Position numbers and translations under genes: made by a program
Shown: one piece after another, positions 27,876 to 37,008 of the stretch
Position numbering within the stretch: position 1 is the first letter of the stretch
Layout of the letters: each line of letters begins with the position of its first letter
From: REEB506 sp049317545
GTDB lineage: Bacteria > Pseudomonadota > Alphaproteobacteria > Caulobacterales > Aquidulcibacteraceae
NCBI GenBank assembly: GCA_049317545.1
Contig: JBMOIB010000003.1
Coordinates: forward strand, 28,067-92,066
Direction of reading: 5' to 3'
Length of the DNA stretch: 64,000 bases
The notes under the pieces: generated by a model
The model's database searches: none
Told to the model about the DNA's origin: nothing
Seen by the model: the letters and a program-made list of their open reading frames with translations, nothing else

Positions 27876-28350
27876 GAGGTACTCCGGGCGCGACTCCGGT
27901 GCGGCCGTCGGCGCTGCGGGAGCGCGCGGCTGCGGGTCGCGTCTGTTCAGGGGGTTGCGCCAATGGGCTTTCCAGGCGCCGCCAGACCGATCCATTCACG
28001 CCGACGGAGGTGAGGGCGAATGGCCTCATCTCGTTGGTCGTGAAGGGGAAAATGGTCATTCGGCGCTCCGGCCGCGACGTCGCCGTCGCATCGGTTTTTG
28101 ACCGCAAAGCGGTCGATAGACCCTCCGTCGGCAGTGCGACTTGACCGAGAGGCTTCAGCGCGCGCGCGGGGAGGTCACGATCCGCGCCGGCGAGAGGTGC
28201 GCCAGCAAGCGCTCCTTGGGCGGCGCGAGTCGGTCGGCCATGAGGCCGCAGATGACAATGCAACAATTCGGCGGGGAAGAAAAGCGCGGCCCGTCAAGAC
28301 TTCCGCAAGTGGGCCCGTGACATAAGGAGGTCGTTGAAACGGCGAAGAAG
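27876..28350. other. 475-base divergent rne/amiC intergenic region with possible long rne leader
   Basis: No convincing gene. It must hold both promoters. On the minus strand it would form a long 5' leader for rne; a 6-base-pair hairpin GACCGC-AAA-GCGGTC (28100-28114 on the plus strand) is followed on the rne side by an A-run. Known rne genes are autoregulated through their leaders, so this is a candidate, not a demonstrated element. A strong Shine-Dalgarno-like AAGGAGG at 28324-28330 stands 20 bases before the amiC ATG. Confidence 0.45.
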
Positions 28351-29508
28351 ATGCCAGCATTCTTGAGAACGGGCGTTCTTTGGGCGGTCCTTGCGGCTGC
28401 TGCTCTCGGCGTCGCGGCTGCCGCGGCAGCCTCTGAAGGCGCACGGGTTGCGGTCGCCCCCCTCGATGCGCCAGGCGCTGCGCGGGCGGAAATCCGGCTC
28501 CCCGCCCCCAATCCAGAGCGCGCTTTTGCGCTGCTCGACGGCGCGCCGCGCTTTGTGGTCGACTTCGAGCGTCCATTGCTTATCGACGGACGCGCCACCG
28601 GCTCCGGACCCGGCGCCGGCCCGGTGCTCGGGTATCGGTTCGCGCCGCGCGGAGCCGGCGCGCGCATCGTGTTTGATTTGGCCTCGCCGCGCGTCCGCGC
28701 GCGCTTGGATGGCGCAAGGGGCGGCGCCGTTCGCATTGCTTTCGAACATCAAGACGGCGGCGCTGCCGCGGCGCCCCCTGACGATGGCGTCGAGCCGAAA
28801 GCGACGATCCCGCCCGGCCGAAAGGGCAAAAAAACCGTCGTTGTCGACGCCGGCCACGGCGGCCGCGATCCCGGCGCGCTCGCCGCCAGCGGCGCTTACG
28901 AAAAAGACGTGACGCTGGCCGCCGCGCTGGCGCTGCGCGAGGCGCTTGAAGCGCGCGGGCTTCGGGTCGTTCTGACCCGCGACAGCGACGAATTCCTCGA
29001 ATTGCCGGAACGAGTGCGCCGCGCGCGCGCCGCCGACGCGGCGCTGTTCATCTCGCTGCACGCCGATTCCAGCCCCAACAAGACCGCCGAGGGCGCGTCA
29101 ATCTATACGCTGTCCGAACGCGGTGGGGCGCGGGCCAAGTCGCTCGCGCCGCAGCACGACTGGGAGCTTGATCTGCCAGATCCGCCGAAATCGGCGCAGG
29201 TGCACGACATTCTCCTCGATCTCGCGCAGCGCGAGACGAAGAACCAATCGGCCGATTTCGCCCAGGTCGCAGTCCGCCATCTGGGTGGGGTTGCGCCGCT
29301 CCTGCCGAATACGCGTCGCAACGCCGGGTTTTTCGTTCTGCTCGCGCCGGATGTCCCTGCCATCCTTCTTGAGATGGGCTTTATGACGAACGCGGTCGAC
29401 GAAAAGCGCCTGACCAATCCCCGCCAGCGCAAAAAAATGATGGAGGCGCTCGCTGACGCCGCCGCGGAATTCTTGAGCGCGCCAACAACGCTCGCCGACT
29501 CGCGCTGA
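28351..29508 (+). CDS. amiC: N-acetylmuramoyl-L-alanine amidase, AmiC-like
   Basis: A 385-residue periplasmic amidase that cuts the stem peptide from MurNAc during cell separation. A signal peptide covers about residues 1-28. An AMIN domain follows (about 30-135), used for septal targeting. The catalytic Amidase_3 domain has zinc ligands H169 in VVVDAGHGGRDPG, E184 in YEKDVTLA and the His in LFISLHADSS, and the catalytic Glu in ILLEMGFMTN. It carries a regulatory helix insert (QVHDILLDLAQRETKNQSAD). The annotated ATG has a poor ribosome site. PBP1A follows on the same strand. Confidence 0.93.
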   Translation: MPAFLRTGVLWAVLAAAALGVAAAAAASEGARVAVAPLDAPGAARAEIRLPAPNPERAFALLDGAPRFVVDFERPLLIDGRATGSGPGAGPVLGYRFAPRGAGARIVFDLASPRVRARLDGARGGAVRIAFEHQDGGAAAAPPDDGVEPKATIPPGRKGKKTVVVDAGHGGRDPGALAASGAYEKDVTLAAALALREALEARGLRVVLTRDSDEFLELPERVRRARAADAALFISLHADSSPNKTAEGASIYTLSERGGARAKSLAPQHDWELDLPDPPKSAQVHDILLDLAQRETKNQSADFAQVAVRHLGGVAPLLPNTRRNAGFFVLLAPDVPAILLEMGFMTNAVDEKRLTNPRQRKKMMEALADAAAEFLSAPTTLADSR

Positions 29509-29612
29509 AGCCTGCGCCCGGGCGGGCTTGCCAAACGGGGCGCCGCCAAGGCCTATCGCCATAATCGCGCCGCAGCGCCATGGGACGCGGGCGGTGCTGG
29601 AGACGAGGTTCG

Positions 29613-32258
29613 ATGCTCAGGAAAATTCTGATCGGTGCGGCGGCGGCGGCGGCCGTTTTGGCGTTGGCGCTGGTTGGCTTCATCGGCCTCGCCGTGCAGG
29701 GCCTGCCGAACTACGAAGAACTCGCCAAGTATGAACCGCCGATCACCACCCGCGTCTACGCCGGCGACGGGTCCCTGATCGCCGAGTTCGCCCGCGAGCA
29801 GCGCGTCTTCGTGCCGATCGAGGCGATCCCGGAGCGAGTTCGCAACGCCTTCCTGAGCGCCGAAGACAAGGGCTTCTACGAGCACGGCGGCATTGATTTC
29901 CAAGGCTTGGCGCGCGCCACCGCGGTCAACATCTTGTCGATCTTCACCGGCGATCGGATGCAGGGCGCATCGACGATCACGCAGCAGGTCGCCAAGAACA
30001 TGCTCCTTACGAGTGACCGGACGATCACCCGCAAGGTCAAAGAGGCGTTTCTCGCCCAGCGGATCGAAAAGGCCTTCACCAAGGACCGGATCCTCGAACT
30101 CTATCTGAACGAGATCTACCTCGGCCAGCGCGCCTACGGCGTCGCCGCCGCGGCGCTGAACTATTTCAACAAGCCGCTCGACGAACTGACGATCGCGCAA
30201 TCGGCCTTCCTCGGTGCGCTGCCGAAAGGGCCGGCGAACTACAATCCCGTCCGCAACAAGGACCGCGCGATCAGCCGCCGCAACTGGGTGATCGACCGGA
30301 TGGCGGACAATGGCTTCATTAGCGCGGAAGAAGCCGAGCAGGCCAAAAAGGAAGATCTCGTCGTCACCGACCGCCTTCAGGGCGCGCAGTTCGTCGTTTC
30401 GGCGCATTTCGTCGAGGAATTGCGCCGCACGGTCGCGGCCCAGTACGGCGAAAAGAAACTGTACGACGACGGTCTTTCGATCCGGTCGACGCTCGACCCG
30501 CGGCTGCAGGTCTCGGCGGCGCGCGCTCTGCGGATCGGGCTTGACCAATATGATCGCCGGCACGGCTGGCGCGGTCCCCTCGATCGGCTGGACGTCAACG
30601 CCGACATCCTCGCGGCCCTGCTTCAGATCAGCCCAAAGTCCGGGGCCGATGCGCCCGCAAGTTTCGCCGCGCTCGACAAGGAATTCGGCAAGCGCGTGGA
30701 CAAGATCGCAGACGCGCCAGGCGCGAGCGGTTGGGAGCGGGGCATCGTCGTCGCCATCGCCCCGAAACGCGTGTCGATCGTTTATCAGGTGGATGCGACC
30801 TCGACCGCGCGCGGCGCCCTCAAGCGCGGCGATCTCGCGTCGGAAGACGTCGATTGGGTCGCCCAAGGCGCCAAGCGCGACAAAAAGCGCGCGCTGCAGG
30901 TCGGTTCGGTCGTTTTCGTCCAGGAAATGAAGGGCGGGAAGCTCGCCTTGCGCCAGGTCCCCGATGTCGAGGGCGCGATCCTGGCGATGGACGCCCAGAC
31001 CGGCCGCGTGCTCGCCATGGTCGGCGGCTATGCGTTCGATCAAAGCCAGTACAATCGCGCCACTCAGGCGCGCCGGCAGCCCGGTTCGGCGTTCAAGCCG
31101 TTCGTTTACGCCGCCGCGCTCGATTACGGTTTGACGCCCGCCACTCTCGTCGAGGACGCGCCGTTCGCGCTCAAACAGGCCGACGGCACGATGTGGACGC
31201 CGGAGAACTACACAAAGGAATTCTTCGGCGCGACGACGCTGCGGGCCGGTCTCGAAAAGTCGCGCAACCTGATGACCATCCGCCTCGCCTACGAAATGGG
31301 CATGGATCGCGTCTTCAAATATGGCCGCGATCTCGACGTTTATGCGCCTGAAGGCCTACCGAAGTGCGACACGGCTGAGGCCTGCTCGGGCTTCTTGTCG
31401 TTTGCGCTTGGCGCCGGCGAAACCACGCTTTGGCGGATGGTGAAGGGCTATGCGACGTTCGTGAACGGCGGTAAGCGCGTCGAGCCGACCTTGATCGACC
31501 GCGTTCAGGATCGTGACGGCAAGACGGTCTACAAGCACGACCAGCGCGACTGCTCGACCTGCAATGGCCCGTTCGCCGGCGGCGCACCGCCCGAAATCCC
31601 GGACGTCCGCGCGCAGATCCTTGATCCGATCACCGCCTATCAGGTCACCTCCATGCTCGAGGGCGTCGTCGATCGCGGCACCGGCACGGTGATCAAGACC
31701 GTGGGCAAGCCGTTGGCCGGCAAGACCGGGACGACGAACGACTACAAGGACGCCTGGTTCGTCGGTTTTTCGTCGGCCTCGCAGCCGGACGGATCCGTCA
31801 AGAATCGCGATCCGTTGCCTGACCTCGTCGTCGGCATCTGGATTGGCTTCGACAAGCCAAAGTCGATGGGCGAGGGCGAATCGGGCGGGCGCATGGCGGC
31901 GCCGATCTTCCGGGACTTCATGACCGAAGCTCTCGACGGCATCGCCCCGACGCCGTTTCGCCGTCCGTCGGGTATTCGGATCGTGCGAATTGACGCTCAG
32001 ACGGGCCTGCTTCCTGGGCCGACGACGGCGTCCATCATCGAGGAATCGTTCCGGCCCGACACCGAACCGGTGCGCGACGGCGCCGCCGCGCCGTTCGTAT
32101 TCGGTCAGGGCTCGACGATGAACCCGAGCGGCCTCGGTGATCTCGCCGGCGATCTCGCAGGGCTGATCACGTCAGACGACAGCGGCGCGAGCGCTGCGCC
32201 CGGCGCAACGCCCGCGCGGCCGCAGCAGCAACCGCAAAGCTCCGAAGGCATCTACTGA
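29613..32258 (+). CDS. mrcA: Penicillin-binding protein 1A, bifunctional class A PBP
   Basis: An 881-residue peptidoglycan synthase. One N-terminal membrane helix (about residues 5-28) is followed by a GT51 glycosyltransferase with E84 in SAEDKGFYEHGG and by GASTITQQVAKN. A PCB-OB domain precedes the transpeptidase, whose SxxK is S492-K495 in GSAFKPF, SxN lies in KSRNLMTIRL, and KTG is at 704-706 in AGKTGTTNDYKDAW. GAGG precedes the ATG at 29613 by four bases. The tail is Gln/Pro/Ala-rich. Its place after amiC matches other alphaproteobacteria. Confidence 0.96.
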   Translation: MLRKILIGAAAAAAVLALALVGFIGLAVQGLPNYEELAKYEPPITTRVYAGDGSLIAEFAREQRVFVPIEAIPERVRNAFLSAEDKGFYEHGGIDFQGLARATAVNILSIFTGDRMQGASTITQQVAKNMLLTSDRTITRKVKEAFLAQRIEKAFTKDRILELYLNEIYLGQRAYGVAAAALNYFNKPLDELTIAQSAFLGALPKGPANYNPVRNKDRAISRRNWVIDRMADNGFISAEEAEQAKKEDLVVTDRLQGAQFVVSAHFVEELRRTVAAQYGEKKLYDDGLSIRSTLDPRLQVSAARALRIGLDQYDRRHGWRGPLDRLDVNADILAALLQISPKSGADAPASFAALDKEFGKRVDKIADAPGASGWERGIVVAIAPKRVSIVYQVDATSTARGALKRGDLASEDVDWVAQGAKRDKKRALQVGSVVFVQEMKGGKLALRQVPDVEGAILAMDAQTGRVLAMVGGYAFDQSQYNRATQARRQPGSAFKPFVYAAALDYGLTPATLVEDAPFALKQADGTMWTPENYTKEFFGATTLRAGLEKSRNLMTIRLAYEMGMDRVFKYGRDLDVYAPEGLPKCDTAEACSGFLSFALGAGETTLWRMVKGYATFVNGGKRVEPTLIDRVQDRDGKTVYKHDQRDCSTCNGPFAGGAPPEIPDVRAQILDPITAYQVTSMLEGVVDRGTGTVIKTVGKPLAGKTGTTNDYKDAWFVGFSSASQPDGSVKNRDPLPDLVVGIWIGFDKPKSMGEGESGGRMAAPIFRDFMTEALDGIAPTPFRRPSGIRIVRIDAQTGLLPGPTTASIIEESFRPDTEPVRDGAAAPFVFGQGSTMNPSGLGDLAGDLAGLITSDDSGASAAPGATPARPQQQPQSSEGIY

Positions 32259-32374
32259 CCTCGAAACCTGCACAGCGGTCGCGCACGCATCAGCGCTTGT
32301 ATTGCCCGCGCGCCGCAGTGCATTGGTGAGCGCCCGCTCGCCATGATGGTCGCGCGGCGAGGGGGCGAGACCAC

Positions 32375-33175
32375 ATGGCCAGATCGAAACCCGGCGCCGG
32401 TCAAACGGCGCTCGTGACGGGCGCATCGGCCGGCATTGGCGTCGACCTCGCCGAATGCTTCGCCAAGGACGGCTACGACTTGATCCTCACCGCCCGCTCC
32501 GGCGCGGCGCTCGAGGAGGTCGCCCAACGCCTCGCCAAGACCTATGGCGTCAAAACGACGGCCATAACTGGCGACCTCGGTGAAATCGGCGGCGGGGGCA
32601 AGCTTGCGGCTGCGATCGCCGCGCGCGGCCTCACCGTCGACGTGCTCGTCAACAACGCCGGGTTCGGACATGCCGGCGGCTTCGCCGACGAACCGGCCGA
32701 GCCGCAGCTCGGCATGATCGACCTCAACGTCCGGGCGCTGACGGAACTGACCCACATCTATTGGAAGGGCATGCGCGCGCGCGGCAGAGGCGGAGTGCTC
32801 AATGTCGCGTCGACCGCGGCCTTCCAGCCGGGCCCGTTGATGGCGGTCTATTATGCATCGAAGGCCTTTGTTCTGTCGTTTTCCGAAGCGCTTTGGCAGG
32901 AAGCGCAAGGCACGGGCGTCCACGTCAGCTGCCTGTGCCCAGGGCCGACCGTCTCGAAGTTCCGCGAACGCGCCGGCACCGGCAAGACGCGGCTCAGCAA
33001 GGCGGGGACGCCGATGGCGTCGGCGCCGGTCGCGCGTCTCGCCTATCAGGGCTTTCGGGCGAACACGCGTGTGGTCGTCACTGGTTTCAGCAACAAAATG
33101 ACGATCGGCCTGACGCGGCTATTGCCCCGCAGTCAGGTGCTCAAGATCGTCCACGGCCTGATGCAACCGAGCTGA
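32375..33175 (+). CDS. Short-chain dehydrogenase/reductase
   Basis: A 266-residue classical SDR. The nucleotide-binding TGASAGIG lies at about residues 14-21, VLVNNAGFG follows, and the catalytic Ser-Tyr-Lys are in NVASTAAFQPG and YYASKAF. It resembles the DltE/YqjQ-like group (KxxTVDVLVNNAGFG with a C-terminal LTRLLPRS tail), often of unknown substrate. Substrate cannot be inferred. Being inserted between mrcA and prfB, each with its own gap of about 100 bases, suggests independent transcription. Confidence 0.85.
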   Translation: MARSKPGAGQTALVTGASAGIGVDLAECFAKDGYDLILTARSGAALEEVAQRLAKTYGVKTTAITGDLGEIGGGGKLAAAIAARGLTVDVLVNNAGFGHAGGFADEPAEPQLGMIDLNVRALTELTHIYWKGMRARGRGGVLNVASTAAFQPGPLMAVYYASKAFVLSFSEALWQEAQGTGVHVSCLCPGPTVSKFRERAGTGKTRLSKAGTPMASAPVARLAYQGFRANTRVVVTGFSNKMTIGLTRLLPRSQVLKIVHGLMQPS

Positions 33176-33275
33176 AGTCGCCTGCTCCGCTTGGCGCGCG
33201 CCGCGCGCCCACTTGCGGCGCAGCGGCGAAGGCGCCATGTCGCTCTGACCTGTTTTCCTGACATCGGAGCTCCCC

Positions 33276-34404
33276 ATGCGCCCTGACATCGCCGCGCTCG
33301 CCGAAGGCATCGAGAATTCCGTGGCGCTGCTCCGGAGGCGTCTTTGACTGGGACCGCGCGCTCGTCCGCCTGGATGAACTGAACGCCCGCGCCGAAGACC
33401 CGAGCCTATGGAACAACCCTGAGGCGGCCCAGAAACTGATGCGCGAGCGCAATAAGCTCGCCGCGGCGGTCGACGCGATCCGCAGCCTCGAAACGGACCT
33501 CTCCGATACGGTCGAACTCGCCGAACTCGCCGACATGGACGGCGACGAAGGCTTGATGGCCGAGGCGCGCAAGGTGCTGGAGGCCGCTCGCGCCCGCGCC
33601 GGCAAGGCCGAACTCGCCGCGCTTCTTTCGGGCGAGGCCGACGGCAACGATTGCTACATCGAGATCAATTCCGGCGCGGGCGGCACCGAAAGCCAGGACT
33701 GGGCCTCGATCCTTTTGCGCATGTACGCCCGCTGGGCCAACGCCCGCGATCTGCAGGTTGAGGAACTCGAGCACCAGGACGGCGACACCGCCGGCATCAA
33801 GTCCGCGACTTTGTTGATCAAAGGCGAGAACGCCTACGGCTATCTCAAGACCGAAGCGGGCGTTCATCGCCTCGTGCGCATCAGTCCGTTCGATTCCAAC
33901 GCGCGCCGCCATACGAGCTTTGCGAGCGTTTGGGTCTATCCGGTGATCGACGACACGATCGAGATCGAGATCAACGACAAAGACTGCCGCGTCGATACGT
34001 TCCGCGCGTCCGGCGCCGGCGGTCAGCACGTCAACAAGACGGACTCGGCCATCCGGATCACGCACATTCCGACCGGCATCGTGGTGTCGTGCCAGGCCGA
34101 GCGCAGCCAGCACAAGAACCGCGCCACCGCCTGGAACATGCTGCGGGCGCGCCTTTATGAGCGCGAACTGCAGATCCGCGAAGCCGCCGCGCAAGCGCTG
34201 GAAAACACCAAGACGGAAATCGGCTGGGGGCGGCAGATCCGCTCCTATGTGCTGCAGCCGTACCAGATGGTGAAGGACCTGCGCACCGGCGTCGAAACCA
34301 GCGACACGGCCGGAGTGCTCGACGGCGACCTCGACGCCTTCATGGCGGCGGCTTTGGCCGCGCGCGTCAGCGGCTCGGAAGCACAGGTCGACGACATCGA
34401 CTAA
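33276..34404 (+). CDS. prfB: Peptide chain release factor 2, with programmed +1 frameshift
   Basis: RF2 ends translation at UGA and UAA. Reading starts at ATG 33276 and runs 23 codons to an in-frame TGA at 33345-33347; a +1 shift at CTT-T continues as GACTGGGAC into the main frame to 34404, giving 375 residues. The recognition tripeptide SPF is at 203-205 and the peptidyl-hydrolysis motif GGQ at 248-250, almost the E. coli positions. A GGAGG lies three bases before the slippery CTT. RF2 thereby controls its own amount. This must be annotated as a joined CDS (33276-33344, 33346-34404); a gene caller starting at 33439 would miss the N-terminus. Confidence 0.97.
33334..33348 (+). promoter_or_regulatory. 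prfB recoding site
   Basis: GGAGG (33334-33338), then CGT, then CTTTGAC (33342-33348). This is the canonical RF2 frameshift signal: an internal Shine-Dalgarno, a CTT slippery codon and a TGA read slowly when RF2 is scarce. Confidence 0.95.
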
Positions 34405-34491
34405 GTGCGCTTGCTGATCAATGCCGGGCTTAGGCGCTCGTTCACGGCGGCGTGACTTGCGGCTGCGCGCCGCGCCACGCACACGGGCGCC

Positions 34492-35661
34492 ATGCGTCTC
34501 GTTCTTTTCGCCGCCGCTCTGGTCTCCGTCGCAGCATTTGCACGGGCGGAGCCGCGCTTCGTGGATGCCTCCTCGTCTCTCCCTGCGAAGGAGGGGCGGG
34601 GGCATTCGATGAACGTCAAGGCCGCCGACATCGACCGTGACGGCGATCTCGACCTCGTCATCGCCATGGAGTTCGGCGCCAACCGACTGCTCCTCAATGA
34701 CGGATCCGGACGGTTTGCCGATGCAAGCGAGCGGCTGCCGCGCGCGGCGCGCGACAGCGAGGAAATTGCGCTCGCCGATTTCGATGCCGACGGCGATCTC
34801 GATGTTGCGGTCGCCAACGAGGACGATCTGAAGCAGGAATTGTATCTCAATGACGGTCGTGGCCAGTTTCGCGATGCGAGCGCCCGCCTGCGAATTCGGG
34901 TGAAGGCGAACGCCGTCGTCGCTGCCGATCTCGACGGCGATCGTAGGCCAGATCTCTTTTTTGGCGGCGACAAGGTCTCCGCGCTGATGGTCAATCGCGG
35001 TCGGGCCCGTTTCGAGGACGTCAGCTTCGATCGCCTCCCCGAGCGGTACGGAGCTAACCAGGACGTCGCCGTCGGAGATATCGATGCGGATGGCGATCCC
35101 GATCTCGTGCTCGCCAACGAGGACGCCAACCAGATTTACCTCAACGATGGAAAAGGCGGTTTTGCGCTTGCGCCCGCGGCGAGTTTGCCGCGCGCGGCGC
35201 GCCCGGAAGAAAGCCGGGACGCCGAAGTGTTCGATGTCGATGGCGACGGCGATCTCGATCTCTTTTTCGCCAATGTCCGGCTTTGGAACCAGAACGCCGT
35301 CGCGCAGAACCGACTTCTCCTCAACGACGGTAAGGGCGCGTTCACCGATGCGACGGCCGTCTGGCTTCCCGCGCGGGAGGAAAGCGCCGTCAGCGCTGAG
35401 CCCGTCGACGTCGATGGGGACGGGCGGCTCGATCTCGTTCTGGGAACGCTGCGCATCGATGGGACGAAGATCGGCCCCGGACCTATCCGTGTGCTGAAGA
35501 ACTCCGGATCGGCCCTCGTTGAAGTCACGGATGCTTGGCTGCCGGCCGGAACGACCGCTGCCGGCTTCGACATTGCCGTCGGCGATTTCGACGGCGACAA
35601 GCGCCCGGATGTCTTCGTCGCGAGCCGCGGCAGTCCCGACGTTTATCTTCGCGGACGTTGA
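34492..35661 (+). CDS. Exported FG-GAP/VCBS beta-propeller protein
   Basis: A 389-residue protein with a signal peptide (MRLVLFAAALVSVAAFARA). The rest is a series of about seven VCBS/FG-GAP repeats, each with a calcium-binding DxDxDGD loop: DIDRDGDLDL, DFDADGDLDV, DLDGDRRPDL, DIDADGDPDL, DVDGDGDLDL, DVDGDGRLDL and DFDGDKRPDV. Recurrent LLLNDG and LYLNDG lie between them. It is probably a periplasmic or surface calcium-binding propeller used for protein or sugar contacts. No enzyme motif is seen. It converges on the methyltransferase gene with four bases between stops. Confidence 0.85.
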   Translation: MRLVLFAAALVSVAAFARAEPRFVDASSSLPAKEGRGHSMNVKAADIDRDGDLDLVIAMEFGANRLLLNDGSGRFADASERLPRAARDSEEIALADFDADGDLDVAVANEDDLKQELYLNDGRGQFRDASARLRIRVKANAVVAADLDGDRRPDLFFGGDKVSALMVNRGRARFEDVSFDRLPERYGANQDVAVGDIDADGDPDLVLANEDANQIYLNDGKGGFALAPAASLPRAARPEESRDAEVFDVDGDGDLDLFFANVRLWNQNAVAQNRLLLNDGKGAFTDATAVWLPAREESAVSAEPVDVDGDGRLDLVLGTLRIDGTKIGPGPIRVLKNSGSALVEVTDAWLPAGTTAAGFDIAVGDFDGDKRPDVFVASRGSPDVYLRGR

Positions 35662-35665
35662 GTTC

Positions 35666-36358
35666 TCAGCCCTTGCACGCATTGATGGCGCCCGGCGCGG
35701 GGACGGGGCCTTTCGGGGCGAAAAGGGCGAGGTATCCGGTCTCTGGGCCGAGATCGTGGAAGCCGGTTTCGGCAAATCCCACCGCCGCTAGTTCGCAGCG
35801 CAATAGGTCTGGCGGCGCGCCGTGATACGCGGTCGGACGATTTCGCTCGGCGATCGCTATGATCCCGCCTGGCTTCAGCGCCGCGTGCAGACGCCAGAGC
35901 AGCGCATAGGGCTGTTCGATCTCGTGATACATCCGCACCATCAGCACGACGTCCACGCTTTGTGGCGGCAGGCGCGCGTCGTCGGGGGCGCCGAGAACGA
36001 AGGCGACATTGTCGAGACCCGCCTTGGCGACCCGCCTGCGAAGTCCATCGAGATAGCGTGGCACGACATCCACAGCGATGATCTGGCCGCCGGGCTTTAC
36101 CCTCGGCGCAAGTCGCACCGTGAAGTAGCCATCGCCGGCGCCGATGTCGGCGATCGTGCGGCCGGGTTCGGCGCGGATCAGGGCGGCGATCCGTTCAGCC
36201 TCTCTGGCGGCATCCCGCTCCGGCTCCGGATTGGAATGGCTCGCGACGATCGCGGCGACTGGACGGTCGGGACGGGGGAATTCCGCCGCCGCGATCGGCG
36301 AGGGTGGCGCGCAGGCCGCGAATGCAAGGGCGGCGAGAGCGGGCAGGAGGCGCAGCAT
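35666..36358 (-). CDS. Class I SAM-dependent methyltransferase with lipoprotein signal
   Basis: A 230-residue protein. The N-terminus MLRLLPALAALAFAAC is a lipoprotein signal with lipobox AFAAC, followed by a spacer. From about residue 60 it is a Rossmann methyltransferase: TIADIGAGDGYFTVRLA (motif I), QIIAVDVVPRY (motif II), DVVLMVRMYHEI and LKPGGIIAIAER (motif IV). SAM is cytoplasmic, so the export signal is unexpected; similar signal-bearing methyltransferases occur in other proteobacteria with no clear role. I prefer the ATG at 36358 (GGGG seven bases upstream); an in-frame ATG lies at 36364. Confidence 0.8.
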   Translation of the reverse strand: MLRLLPALAALAFAACAPPSPIAAAEFPRPDRPVAAIVASHSNPEPERDAAREAERIAALIRAEPGRTIADIGAGDGYFTVRLAPRVKPGGQIIAVDVVPRYLDGLRRRVAKAGLDNVAFVLGAPDDARLPPQSVDVVLMVRMYHEIEQPYALLWRLHAALKPGGIIAIAERNRPTAYHGAPPDLLRCELAAVGFAETGFHDLGPETGYLALFAPKGPVPAPGAINACKG

Positions 36359-36431
36359 GGTCATGCCCCGAATGTAGGGCGAAGCGGGCGGCGGCGGAGC
36401 GGTCTCGCGGACGATGTGCTGAACGGCGGGC

Positions 36432-36462
36432 AAAAAAATGGCCGACCCCGAGGGGTCGGCCA
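36432..36462 (-). terminator. Rho-independent terminator of the lmdC-bacA operon
   Basis: A perfect 11-base stem TGGCCGACCCC / GGGGTCGGCCA (36439-36462) is followed, reading leftwards, by seven T residues (A-run 36432-36438 on the plus strand). It lies 40 bases after the bactofilin stop. Confidence 0.9.
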
Positions 36463-36501
36463 GTTATTACGCTTGCGAAACTCAAATCGAACCGCGCCGC
36501 C

Positions 36502-37008
36502 TTACGGCGCGCTGGTCACCACAACGCCGCTCATCACCGGCTCATGGTCGACGCTGATCGGCGACGGGGGAGCGAGCTGCCCTGCGGGGCTCACAGCCGA
36601 GGCGTCCGTTTTCAGCGGGTCTTGAACGTAGCGGCACTGACCTTCGAAAACCGCTCCCATTTCAACAGACAATTGTTGATGAGTGATGTCGCCCATCACG
36701 TGAGCGGTGCGGGCAAGGGTGACCTTGCGCGCGCGGATCGAGCCTTCGATGCGGCCGTTCACCGTGATGCTCTCGGAGACCATGTCGCCTTTGACGAACC
36801 CGGTGTCGCCGATGGTGATCGATCCGCCGCGAACGTTGCCGTCAATTTCACCGTCGACTTGGACTTCCGCCCCGTCGGCGATCACGGCGCCCTGGATTTT
36901 TACGCCGTTGGCGATGATGGAAGTCATGATGCGCGAAGGCGCCGACCGTTTCATCGTCGGTTCGGGAACCGGCGGTGCGTCAGGCGTCTTACCCTTGTTC
37001 GTGAACAT
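36502..37008 (-). CDS. bacA: Bactofilin
   Basis: A 168-residue bactofilin, a cytoskeletal protein that polymerises without nucleotide and recruits cell-wall enzymes to sites of shape change. The central beta-helix (about residues 27-125) shows the family pattern: IIANGVKIQGAVIADG, EVQVDGEIDGNVRGGS, GDMVSESITVNGRIEGSI and a last turn AHVMGDITHQQLSVEMGA. Flexible tails flank it. AGGAC precedes the ATG. Its start overlaps the M23 peptidase gene by 20 bases, so the pair is translated together, and a strong terminator follows. Confidence 0.95.
   Translation of the reverse strand: MFTNKGKTPDAPPVPEPTMKRSAPSRIMTSIIANGVKIQGAVIADGAEVQVDGEIDGNVRGGSITIGDTGFVKGDMVSESITVNGRIEGSIRARKVTLARTAHVMGDITHQQLSVEMGAVFEGQCRYVQDPLKTDASAVSPAGQLAPPSPISVDHEPVMSGVVVTSAP

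Noticed and set aside
28095..28114. Rho-independent terminator in the rne/amiC gap
   Set aside because: The T-run precedes the hairpin on the plus strand and is an A-run after it on the minus strand, so it is misplaced for both directions.
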